A stretch of DNA of 64,000 nucleotides from Symsagittifera roscoffensis. Lineage: Eukaryota > Xenacoelomorpha > Acoela > Convolutidae. This document shows positions 47,486 through 58,312 of the stretch, piece after piece (positions within the stretch are counted from its first letter, which is position 1; each line of letters begins with the position of its first letter). The position numbers were made by a program, and so were the translations under genes. The stretch covers positions 4,390,193 through 4,454,192 of the forward strand of contig NC_087062.1 of the NCBI RefSeq assembly GCF_963678635.1, written 5' to 3'. The notes under the pieces are model-generated. The model was given only the letters and a program-made list of their open reading frames with translations. It was not told the origin of the DNA and did no database searches.

Positions 47486-48496
47486 ATGCCAACACTTCAT
47501 TGGACAGCTTATTATAATTTTACTAACCCCCTTTGCCTATTACTAACTAATACTCATGACAGCATAGAAAAGAACAAAGATATAATATATAGACTCACCA
47601 CATCACTAACACCTCGACAATTTACTTACGTTGGATATAAAAAGTTACTAAAAACATTCACTGCACCCCGAGCTAACGAATTTGCAATAAAATATTACGA
47701 TCATAATATCATCCGACCTAATCAAGACCAATTTTTAGATGAGGACCACTTTGCAAACCCGCAACTAACAGAAAAATTTTTCTTCAAAACATCATACGTA
47801 TTCACAATTATTATTTTTGATAGAAAAAATGATCACATTATTTCAAAACCACTAGCTGATATTCAAGCATACGAGAGCTTCTATGACAAATTTCAGTTAT
47901 TTTCACTAAACTTTCATTTTCTTTCACCACAGGAGCGCGATTTGCACTGTTCCCACAATATTATGTTACGCACTAAACAAACCCACACATATACATAGTA
48001 TCGTTTTATACAAAATCATTTTGATTTGCATACCCCATCAAGACAACCTCACCATAGTTTTCAGTTTCTTAACTCAAAGTACACGTCAACATTTTTCCTT
48101 AATTTTATATATTGCATCAAAGATACTAACTTCCACGGCATCCTCCGCAACTATGACCCAGTTACCCAAATGTATATATTCTGTCCCATCACGAAGACCT
48201 ACAATGCCGAAGAATCCAGACCCTTCCTTATCCCGCATGAATTTATCCAGCCTATTGAAATACCCATGTTAGAATTCATTCACAAAACTAAATATAATCA
48301 TAAAATATATAATCTCATTCAAAACACACCTTACGAGTTTGCAGTAGGCACCGAAGAACTAAACACCTTTAAAGCACTTCAATTGCTTTGGCCACTGCTA
48401 CAAACTAAAAACATCATACGCATACAAGCCAAATTACTAACAACATCAGATATGATACACGACATCTTCCCCCACGGCTTTTTCCCAGATGATTAA
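47486..48496 (+). pseudogene. Conserved accessory ORF of the giant element, one in-frame stop
   Basis: About 337 codons in one frame from MPTLHWTAYYNF to HGFFPDD, interrupted only by a TAG at 47996-47998. Rich in aromatic residues and His, with segments such as RDLHCSHNIMLRTKQ, HGILRNYDP, QMYIFCPITKT and LIPHEFIQPIEIP; no signal peptide or membrane segment. The inverted relative at the right edge has Tyr where this copy has the stop, and in about 115 aligned codons I count roughly 36 silent against 17 amino-acid-changing differences. That means selection on a real protein. No family is recognised. A consensus donor AAAAG|GTAAGT follows the stop codon directly. Confidence 0.75.
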
Positions 48497-49860
48497 AAGG
48501 TAAGTATAATTTAAAATACTCTTCACTAATAAATTCAAATTAGTACTAACCATTTTCTATCAATGTTTGATTTATATTTCTAGTCTTCACACCACGATCA
48601 TCTACAAAACAGAAAATAAACATAAAAATACAAACTTGTTAAATTCTCCTAAATTCGTTAATGTTTTGCACTAAATAATGTAGTAAAATTCATACCAAAT
48701 GTAGTAATTTTATTTATAAATTATTTCCCCATGAAATAGTAAACTTAATTACGATGAAAATTTATAATTTTCAAATTTCCCCAAAACGCAGTAAAATTAA
48801 ACTTCTACGCAAAAATTGATAAAATGATAAAGCAGTACTAACTTTTTCAATATCTTCATTCACTCGCACAAGAATTCTATCCAAACTCGCACAGCTCGCC
48901 CACGAAGAATTGTTTAAATAATGATTTTAAGTTTCAAGTTTTTACACTCAACAACTCTAACACACGATAAAAAATTTCAAACTTTCCTTTAACCCGGTTG
49001 GAAAGGAATTATACACTAAACCAAACTAACCAGCGCAGCTTAATAAACACCACAAATCATAAAAATAACAGCATGACTAACTAAGAAAAGAAAACCAATG
49101 GTACCCAAACCGGATTAACCCAGTTTAAAACTGGATAATTTATTCTTTTGAAGACTATTATAAAGTCTAAGAAAGAAATAATAAAACACAAAAAAGTCGC
49201 AAGACAAACACAAACCAAAAACAATTTGATTTTTGAAAAAAGGACACAACCAGAGTAACATAAGAAAGACCAACATAAACCCAACATAAAACGTTATCAC
49301 ATAACAGGACCTCTCAAAGAAACAGCATGAAATCATACTCCCACTCCTAGCCTAACCCACCAGAGAGGATGTCTTGAGCATGCTCTATAGCCGGCCTAAC
49401 CCACCGCGCTACATTCACGCTTTGTGACCACACTTCTATTTTTAATAAGAGGTACTCAAGTCTGAGTAACTCTTCAAAATAACCGAACTAAAACAAAACG
49501 CTTTTATGAAAACGGCTAACTAAATTCATGATCAAAAAATTGAATTAACATAATTTTATAAAATGTAAATCATACTTTGCAGTATATAGATCATACACAA
49601 CAACAAAGACGAACATCCAAAGACTAGATGATCCCATCACGCTCGAACAAGAGAATGGCTAAACAAAACCGACATGCCGTCCACAATTACAACTCAAAGG
49701 ATTTAGAGTACAACTTGACTTCGCAGAAAAGGACTTCATTGAACTAGAACAATGACCACCTCGATGTTCAAGTAAACGTACAGAACCGAGTTACAAGGCA
49801 TCCCTTCCAAACACGATCTTCACGCCATTCCCAGACGAGGTTGCACACAAAACAAGTTCT
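48497..49860 (+). other. Conserved 3' non-sense-coding region of the giant element
   Basis: No sense frame of note, yet the stretch 48960-49860 aligns well with the inverted copy (62010-62930). It includes a perfect palindrome CCAGTTTAAAACTGG (about 49121-49135), two copies of CCTAACCCACC (49351-49410), and on the minus strand a hydrophobic 68-codon frame (49081-49287) also open in the other copy. The word AGTGGGAGTATGATTTC with a following GAGAGGTCCTG (minus strand, 49300-49350) is faintly like the arms of tRNA-Pro. Likely regulatory or structural RNA sequence. Confidence 0.5.
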
Positions 49861-49861
49861 C

Positions 49862-50432
49862 TACATAATACTTCTTTAGAGCCCGTGTTTCTCAAAGTTT
49901 TGTCTTCTTTCAAATAAAACGTGAAGATCAGCTTTTTTTTCAAGGAAATTGATTTTGAACTCTTTTTTGAAATTTAAAAGAGGAAAAACGTGGTGTAGAG
50001 TTTCGAGGACTCTTGAACTCCCCTCCCCCTTTAAATGCTACAGTTAAATCATTGAAAAAAGCACCTCTGCTGGACTTAAATGTTCAAGTTTTGAGCGTGA
50101 TTGTCGTTCGTAGAGCTCAGCTGCAGTTTCCGATTTCAATTCTGCTGGCCAGTTTTTCCAGTCTGAATACAATGTAAAAATAATCGGTAATGAGCCAATG
50201 AACAACAAAAAGAAAAATTGAAGTCTCAATTGATTCATTTTTATCAAACTCAACATATAAGTTAGTTTTAACTTCGAATAGTTAACTGAGCTGAATAATA
50301 GCACTCGAAAAAATACTTTCTTGCAAGATTTAAAATAAGCTATAGAGTTGTAAGATTAATTTCAAGTGACTGAATTTTTCGAGCGTCAGTACTCGTGCGC
50401 AGTTCATTGTATGAAGTTAAAACTATCTTAAT
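49862..50432. other. Copy-specific cassette before the 3' LTR
   Basis: Shared sequence with the inverted relative ends near 49860; the 570 bp up to the 3' LTR are unrelated to the equivalent stretch (61697-62010) of that copy. It contains a purine-rich AAAAGAGGAAAAACG (about 49975) and an antisense small ORF. It could be an acquired host segment, an insertion that removed the polypurine tract, or a lineage-specific end. Confidence 0.5.
50044..50304 (-). CDS. Small antisense ORF with signal-peptide-like N terminus
   Basis: 86 codons from the first ATG; an inner ATG gives MNQLRLQFFFLLFIGSLP, a good signal-peptide shape, followed by a hydrophilic, Glu/Arg-rich part (SETAAELYERQSRSKLEHL) and no Cys. 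It lies antisense in the cassette before the 3' LTR. It may be the first exon of a captured secreted-protein gene or chance; there is no homology I can name. Confidence 0.3.
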   Translation of the reverse strand: MLLFSSVNYSKLKLTYMLSLIKMNQLRLQFFFLLFIGSLPIIFTLYSDWKNWPAELKSETAAELYERQSRSKLEHLSPAEVLFSMI

Positions 50433-51624
50433 TGGAACCTGATCTAAACTAAATTTTTTAATTGGATAAGTTGGATATTTTACCACTGTAAAATATTTAA
50501 TATTAACCAATCATAATCCATCTAACTAACAACCCACTTGTTTGTAAGTGCTGAAATTACTTGTAATTTCAGCAACAGAGAGATTTGAATTTAACTTAGA
50601 ACTTAGTTGCCTCTCCAAGAGAACTTCAGCAGTTGCAATAAGCCAGTATACTCTAAATCTATTAGTGTGGAAGGGAAGCAGAGACTAGTTAAAACTACCT
50701 GAGACTAGTAGATATAAGAGTAAGATTAGGATCGGTATTAGACTAAGAAGTTGCACGAATCTATCCGGCCGAAAATAAGATAGCGTGACGAGCAGACGGT
50801 GTACCCTATCCGAAATTACTCTATGAGTTAACCACATCGGTCATAACTCATTTGGTGCGACCACAAGTCTCGAATAAGACCTTAACAGCTTAGAATTAAC
50901 CAAATATAGATGAGAATTTAGACAAAACATTTTCAAAATGTTACACGATAATATCTTAATTGAAATGTCTCTACGACTCAATAGATCAGAGCCGATATTC
51001 CGAACAATACTAGAACTACCCGGTATTGGAAGAAGACCTCGGACAAGAGACGATATACGACTACGTAGAAACTTACCATTTAGTTTTATGGTTGTACGGC
51101 AAAAGCCAACACAAAATTTTATATTTAGAATCTTATAAGCAATGAATTTAGTTTTTCATTTGTAAACATAAAATTTTGAAGTAAATCCTCATGACCATTT
51201 CAGGCGCTAAACAAAATTATTAATGTACAATAACGATTGATAAAAAGATCTCAGATTTTTTCCCCAATTTCTGCAGTATTATATAAAACATATTTGAAAA
51301 ATTTTTATTGAAAAATAAAATAAAAACTAGTAGCATGACAATAAGTAGTTAGTAATCATAAATCATCTTGTTGTTCCAGCTTCATCACCTAAACATAACA
51401 GCAATCATAAGCTCACTAATATTATTGAAAAACTAAATCTTTTTATTAAATAAATTTAAACCATTTTAAACTTAAATTCACTTAACTTAAAAATCAGATC
51501 ATCAAGGCTTATCCTTGGATCTTTATTGATTTTCTATTGAATAAATTTAAAACCTGATCATCAATGCCTATCTTTGGATCAAAATGAATAATTTTGTTCT
51601 CCCCCACCCACTTAGCAAGTGTCT
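50433..51624 (+). repeat. 3' LTR of the giant element
   Basis: 1192 bp, direct repeat of 31458-32637. Differences are scattered substitutions and small indels, e.g. ATTAGTGTGGAAGGGAAGCA here against ATTGAGCCTAGCA in the 5' LTR, and CTTA inserted near 51073. The divergence of a few percent shows insertion is not recent. It runs directly into BEL/Pao gag-like sequence. Confidence 0.9.
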
Positions 51625-54540
51625 CTGGAAATAAAAAAAGGAAAAACCATCAAGTAAGATATCAATTAACCGGTTTATAGAAGCAACTATAGCGTCACAT
51701 GTGTGCACTTACCTCGTCTAAACTGAAAATTTTGACGGCAATCTACTGGAGCAGATCAACTGGTACGAGTTCTTCAGAATACGACTGGCTACAATCCGCA
51801 TTTATGCCCTATTCAGAAAAAAACTAACTTTAATACATTATTGTTTGGTAATGCCAAAACCTTAATAGAAAGGTATGAAACCAATTTTTCTAAGTATGAA
51901 CATCTAATCTGTAAAATAGTTTGTAAATAGAAAAACCGAAAGATATGGCAACCCAAAAACTTTTATTTTGGATCGTGAAAGAGTTTTATTGTTTTATTTT
52001 GGATCGTTATATAGACAAAGAGCAAAGTGCAGGGTATTCTACATTCAGCTGCATTTTGTACGGTAATTACTGCTCAACTGCGAGTTCAACGAATAGAAAG
52101 AAGATTTATTTTCTTGACTCGACTCAGCAACTTGACTCGACTAAGTAGTTCAAATCTACCAGCAGGTTTGCAGATGGAATGGAGAAAGGCTGCCTGCTGC
52201 ACGATCTTGAGAATGCTACACTGAAAAAATTTTACGCAGTACCTACAAAACTACTCAAGTCAAAAACTGGGGCTTAACGCCTGAACAGTGCGTCACAAAA
52301 TCACCAAGAGACAAAGCAACAACAATCTGAAGCCAGATCCAATCAATTAAACTGGAATTCAAAGCAAAACTACGACAGATTTTTGGGTGAAGAAACAAAA
52401 ACACCAGCAATAACATGCCCAATAGATAAAAGCAATACCGCATTTACGTGAATCAACGTTGAGAACTGGCAAAAGAGCAAAAACTGTGCACCAAGTGCTT
52501 ATGCCAACATAGGTTTAGTGATTGCCCATCGATCGGCATTGTTCACCAAAAACTGGGCAGTTAGACATCATCTATTTCTACTCATCGACACAAAAGATAA
52601 TCAGTAGTTTCAAACTAGACTGCTACGCCATACTCGACAGTTGCAGCAGCTGATCATTTGTTCTAACCAAAACAGCCGAAACACTTACGTGCACTCCAAT
52701 GCCACAATTGCAGTTTAGCATAAAAGACAAATGGTCTTCTCTCTTGGCAGCTAGAAAAGGACCAAATAACGCAATCAAACTTATCTTCACTCTACTGTCA
52801 GTTTTTTCAATGAAAGCACTTATCAGGAAAAGGACCTATTGGTACCCCTTACGCCGTCAAAAATCTACTAGATCGGACAAACACTGGTCCGCTGAACAAG
52901 AAACTGAATATATGACCGACGAAAATCCTTATGTGACTGATTTCAAAGAAACTAATGAACAAGAAGACGCTAATCTCAGGGAAGTAGTGAAAAAATTGGA
53001 AATATGATAGTCAAGCTTTGCACGACAATAAAGTCGGTGCTGCACTCTTTGAACGAAATAAAATCCTTTTTTTTCTGGAACAAAGCATTGAATACATATA
53101 TATAAAAATCAAAAGCATTGAAAAATATAACAAATCGAATCTACCGTAGAAACGTGAGGTTAAAAAGCCCAACCACTATCAGGTAGCAGAATTCTGTACA
53201 ATCATTAAAAAGACAGTTAAAAAGGAACCAAAAACGTAAAGAACAAAAAACCACAACACAAAATATTGAAACTAACCATATAAAGCCCGTGACTTCTCAA
53301 TTCTAGTAGCCGAACTGAGATTGGAATATCGCTCATCAGCTGGTAACCAATCCAAACAAATCCTGGAATTTGCGTAGGGTGGTTAACGCTTCCTCGAATT
53401 GCAAATGAGTCTTGTTGAGCTCATGCTCTAAAACTGGACCAGCTTTACTGAACAGCTTATTTGATCTTCTGATACGAAAAAATTTTGTGGCCACTAAGAC
53501 TGACATTGAGGGCATGTTTACGCAAAAAGGCAAAAAATTGATTAATCAAAATGAGCCTCGCTTTCTTTGAGCCACAAAAACTAGCATGAGGCGATACCAT
53601 TACCCTCTATTTATCTTATGTCAAACACTCAACACCTTGATTACGCTTCATCAAAAAACTGCCCATTAGTGCATAACCAAGACCAATTCTACTCATTTAA
53701 TGCATGAAAAGTTTTACATTGACAATTTTGTTCATCAGTAGAACAATAGAAAGTAAAAGCTCTAGTAGACCAGTAAAATCTTTTCAAAGACAAGCGTGAC
53801 GTCAACTACTCCATAGATGGCGCTAAAAACTCTGATGATGTCACAGTGTGTCCAGTCCTAGGCGTCAAAAATGATATTCGATTTGATGCGAAATTTGTCA
53901 AAACAACAATCAGGCAAATACTTTCAAAACGACTAAGTTCCAAAAAGTCATCTCTACGGCAACAACGGTTTTCGATCCCTAAAAAATCCTTACTTGTTAT
54001 AAGACTCAAAAATCTTCTGCAAAACCCGTGGCAGTTTTATATTTTCTGGGATGAATCCGTGGCCAATGACTACGTTTCAAAAATCGAAAATGGGCCGAGC
54101 AACCGAAACCATGCCAGCCTCTGACACTTCCGCGCCAACTTAGACAAAAACTGTCACCTGGTGACACAATACAGCTTCTTGTAACTGCGACGCAACGCAA
54201 CGTGTATAAGCTTCCAGATTGCAGGCGACTCTGGCAAACACTCTTCACTGAACCAATTGCTTTTCAAGACTGGAATTATATGCTGCTCTTATGATCACAC
54301 GCCCGAGCAAACTCGCTACTGATTGACTCCCGCAAGTTTGCCGATGGAACCCAAATCTGCTCACTATTGGAAGCTTTACTTTTCATCGACACTTTGAAAC
54401 TTTTTGGAAGATATGGAATAGGAAAAATTTCTTCTCCGTCGTCAATCCCAATCAAAAACTTGACGCAAGAAAACAAACTGTTAGCTTGGTCATCATGAAA
54501 GCGCATGGACGCTGTATGCATCATAGCACTGAGTACTGAT
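51625..54540 (+). pseudogene. BEL/Pao retrotransposon remnant, right part (gag-pol)
   Basis: Coding remains in shifting frames with many stops. LPRLKLKIFDGN (about 51712, with one small correction) and INWYEFFRIRLATIRI (51737 on) match the BEL/Pao Gag core; a Cys-x2-Cys knuckle-like LCTKCLCQHRFSDCP lies near 52486. RT: RRVVNAS (about 53374), KTGPALLNSLFDLLI (53431), ATKTDIEGMF (53490), and FYIDNFVHQ (about 53709) where an active enzyme has YxDD. The RNase H piece LELYAALMITRPSKL lies near 54272. Order gag to RT to RNase H in + orientation. Integrase is not recognised. Confidence 0.8.
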
Positions 54541-57500
54541 GCTATGGAAAAAAATACAATTGCCTATTCACCCAATTTGCTGCACCTGCTTTTTACTAAG
54601 AAACCCCGTACAATTTTACCAGAGACAACTGCATGACTGCAAAATGATGCTTCAGTGCCCGCAGACGCACCACAAAGGTGGTAACTTCCAAGTGCAATAG
54701 CGATAAATTTTGTCGGAGCCGTAACCAACTACGCTCTGAAGCATTCTACTTCATAGCAACCGTGCTAAATGAACAGCAACCATTAGACAACCTCGAGTAG
54801 CACCTTAATTCGCCTTCTGACTTCGTTTTCTTTGCATATGGGACCGACTTTTTCAATAATAAAATGAGTTTTTTTTTCTAAACTTCGGTTCCGATTGACT
54901 GCCTAGCATCTTTTCGCTACCCTTGGTTCCGAATCAGAGGCAGTACTCAATTCGCGTCCCTTCCACTGATGCTTAACTTTCTGTTGGCAAGTCTTATTGT
55001 CTACTCCATTGCCAAAGGCGTCATTTATTCACCTAAAGGCAAAATGAAATGAAACATTGCTGTATTCTTCATAAGGAAACCTATTTTTTTTAAACCAATT
55101 GTTCAAAACATGAATTTGACTTGTGAACCAAACAAACAATTTGAACTTTAGATCAGCAGGGTCTTGAATATCCAATAATTCTGAGGTTTGTCTAACCTAT
55201 TTTCAAAGATTTTCAAATCAATGAGCCTCTTGCTACCAGTTTTTCTGGACTGATTCAAAAAACGTCGAAACGAAGAATTTAGCTTTCGAAGAATAAAAAT
55301 TCCAACCGAGACTCAAAAAACTTCAAGCTGTTTTTTTTGGTCATAAAAGTGAAACTGGTCTGTTTCAGTTCTCCATCAGTTCTGGATGTCAAACTTGCAA
55401 AATTTCTGCAATATATTGGAGCGAATTAATTACATCTCTCACCAAAAAACCGTGCCGTTTTCTCAAAAAAAAAACTCTGACATCATCTCTGATTTACAGC
55501 AAACAGAGGTGCGCGGATATAAGCCTTTGTTGATAATCAACCCAGGTTGATCTCCGTGTATAAACAATTTTTATCGTAACGTTTCGTGCGAAGCAAGAAC
55601 AATTTGGTTTTTAACATAAAATTGTTTTGTTTGAAAGAGTTTGAAAAGTCGAGGAGTGTTCTATTTTTTTAAGTTGCAACATATCTGGTGTACGCAAACC
55701 ACAAATTTTTTAATTACCAAAAAAAGAAAACAAAAAACATGGTTTGTTAGCTCATAGCGTAATGCAGATTGAGTTTTCAATACAAAAAAAATCAAAAAAT
55801 GTTAACACGTTTTTCAATAATCTGAACCTATAATATTTTCCAAAATAGTTTTGTATGTTTGAATTAACCTAAATCTGGCAACACAAACATATCTCAATTT
55901 TCAGTTATTCTATAAATTTTTATTAAAAGGAAAATTAATCAACAAAGCTCCGAACGTAATCGGAATCTTCAGGGCTTCGCCCTTATACGAGCAGGTTTGT
56001 AACATGGCTTATCTCCAAATGCAGTTTATCTGTCAAATGTTTGCCACTTAATTAATCGGTATCTCAATTGAGAATATTGTTTGTCATTGTGATTTTGATC
56101 AAAAATCAGAAAAACAAAAATCAAAAAGGTATTGTTTGGTTATGAAGAAAACGCTAGTCATACAATTTAATACACGAGAAAGTGCTTTTCATTGAAACTT
56201 CATCTAACTTTAAAAACGTATGGAGTTTTATGAAATGATATAACAAAAAGACTTTCTTCAAAGTAAAGTGTAATATAACAATTCTTGTTGAGGCCAGTTT
56301 TTTTGCAGCAACATTATGGAAATAATAGTTTCCGGATCAAACTTGATATCTGGTTTTTTAAGCAACACAATAATCTAAAGATTTCGTTCCATGTCTTCAC
56401 ACCCAAACTGTAACTGTTTTATCTCCGTAGAACTAACCACCCTATTTCATTATCCGTGTTTATTGTGTCTTACGGTTGAAAATATTTTTGATTAAAAAAT
56501 TCTTGTGTTTGAATAAGATATTCATGTTTTTTTTGTATGGTGAAAAGGTCTAAAAACAATTTTGAAAAAGTTTCAATCATTTTTTTCTAAATAGGGCAAT
56601 TCTCTCACCAGAAGGTCATAGGTATAAAGTCAAAAATTATATGTTTTTCTTTGAGAAAAGATGTTTGAACTAAAGCTCGAATGGTTCACGTTTTTAATCG
56701 TTATGATGGATTAGTGATTCGACTTTGATTTGTCATTTGCGTCGACCTCTAAATGGAACAACAAATCTAGTCATTCAATTTTTCATTTTAAACACAATCT
56801 GCTTTTACTAAAAACAGATCATCTTAAGTTAACAAGTTGATGAATAGTAAAACATTTTGATGTGTTGAATACAAACTGTTAAATAGCATCTTTTTTTTGA
56901 ACTAACTGCTGCAAAGAACTTTTTAAAGAAAGTTTGGCTCTTTCTCGCCCTAAGAAATTTGTAGTGGGATTTGTACCACCAATCTTCCTTCTCCAGTACA
57001 GGCGTGTGAGCCGGTATGGCACAAAACCTCAATATACAAAATAGTCGTAACAACATCAGGTAAGCTTTCTCGTGTAATAACCTCAATTTACATTTTACAA
57101 TAACTTGTTTTCATTATTGTGTGTGCAGGGGCGGGGGTCTAGGATTTTCTCGAGGGGGGCGGATTTTCAAAAAATTTTTTGAAAGTTTCGTCGACCTTTT
57201 TTTTTAGGTTGACCGAATTGATTTTTGAGCTCTCCCTAAGCATGGTTTAGTCCCTTTTTTGGCAACACTTTCTGCGCCGCATGCAAAAATTTGAAAAACA
57301 GTCCAAAAAAGGCGTTTTTAGGACTTTTTTGGAAAATTTTAACCAAAAAATTTTTATGCATAATAATTGTTTGATATTAGTTTTTCATCCAGAAATCTTC
57401 GATTTGAGTGAAAGTTTGTTCCGAAAATTTATTAAACAGTTTTAAATTTGCATGAAATGTATAAGCAGCTTTTCATTCACTCAATATTTAAAACTGTAGG

Positions 57501-58312
57501 ATAATCAGTTTAAATTTTCTAAGAGTTTACAATGGGAAGAAAATGAAAATGCATTAGTTGTGATCAGTGGCTCCGTAAAAATAAACATTCTGGATGAAAA
57601 ACTAATATCAGACAATTATTATGCATAAAAAATTGCAATCGAAAAATTGATTTAATTTTTGATTTTTGTTTCTCAAAAACTAAAATGATTGATTTTGAAC
57701 CTATCAAATTGCAGTATTTTTTGCGGCAACCAAAATAGTTGCAATAATCAGACTTGACTATAATCCAAATATAAGCCAAAATTTTACCGAACTAACGCCA
57801 TCAAAGAATTCAAAAACTATATCACCAATGGAACCAACTATTTCCGAAAAGTCATTTGCAGAAAAAAGCTTTGCAAAAAAAGCGGAGCTAGTTTCAAAAG
57901 TGATTTGATTTGTACAATTTTGCAATGATTTCATATAATTTGGGAAAAAAAAACTATTGCAGTAATCAATTTTCAACTTAAGATAATTGCAATAATTAAT
58001 TGCAGCCAGAAAAACTACACAGTAACTGATTTTCTGTTGCAATATAACTGCAGTTAATTTTATGAAACCACTGGTTGAGATCGCTAATTTTAAATTTATC
58101 CAGAAATTGTTCATGTTTGATACTGAATGGCTAGAAAAGAAATAGAGAGTTTGTACAGAAAACCGAAAAAGTTTTATACAACCATATAAAATTTCTATTT
58201 ATTGTACAAAATGATTTAGGTAGGATTGTGGTACATAGGAATTCTTCAAACTATACAAATAAATCTAATTTTGCTGATTGCTTGACGTCATTTGAGTTAT
58301 CAGTTTCTGTTT
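54541..58312. other. Geneless stretch between the BEL/Pao relic and the large minus-strand gene
   Basis: Contains a CAACCCAGGTTGATCTCCGT block (55534) related to the CCCGGGTTGA repeats, a hairpin repeat copy (55963-55999), and a family I copy (57125-57365). A small minus-strand ORF at 56829-57086 begins with a signal-peptide-like stretch (LMLLRLFCILRFCAIPAH) followed by KEDWWYKSHYKFLRARKS; unsupported by splice context. An AATAAA for the gene at 58313 lies at 58198-58203 (minus strand). Confidence 0.45.
57125..57365 (+). repeat. Dispersed repeat family I, copy 3
   Basis: Starts CAGGGGCGGGGGTCTAGGAT, TTTCTCGAGGGGGGCGG, then AGGTTGACCGAATTGATTTT, GAGCTCTCCCTAAGC, TGCGCCGCATGCAAAAATTTG and GGCGTTTTTAGGACTTTTTT. 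It lacks the GGCGCC end seen in the other copies, so it is 3'-truncated. Confidence 0.75.

Larger units (their letters stand above)
31458..51624 (+). mobile_element. Giant env-bearing Ty3/gypsy-type LTR retrotransposon
   Basis: About 20.2 kb from LTR to LTR, against 5-9 kb for most Ty3/gypsy elements. LTRs: 31458-32637 and 50433-51624, roughly 95-97% alike by eye. Internal order: basic ORF0, gag region, protease, RT, RNase H, integrase, duplicated small basic ORF, Ser/Thr/Pro-rich ORF, env-like gene, a second Ser/Thr/Pro-rich ORF and an accessory gene, then 1.9 kb without a sense gene. RT before RNase H before integrase, with DDE and HHCC residues, is the Ty3/gypsy order. Many stops and frameshifts show it is dead. 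I find no clear tRNA primer site after the 5' LTR, no polypurine tract before the 3' LTR and no convincing target-site duplication. It is nested in a BEL/Pao relic. Confidence 0.88.

Noticed and set aside
49081-49336. Antisense hydrophobic membrane protein of the element
   Set aside because: Differences between copies are mostly amino-acid-changing, so protein-level conservation is not supported; listed only as a conserved DNA block.
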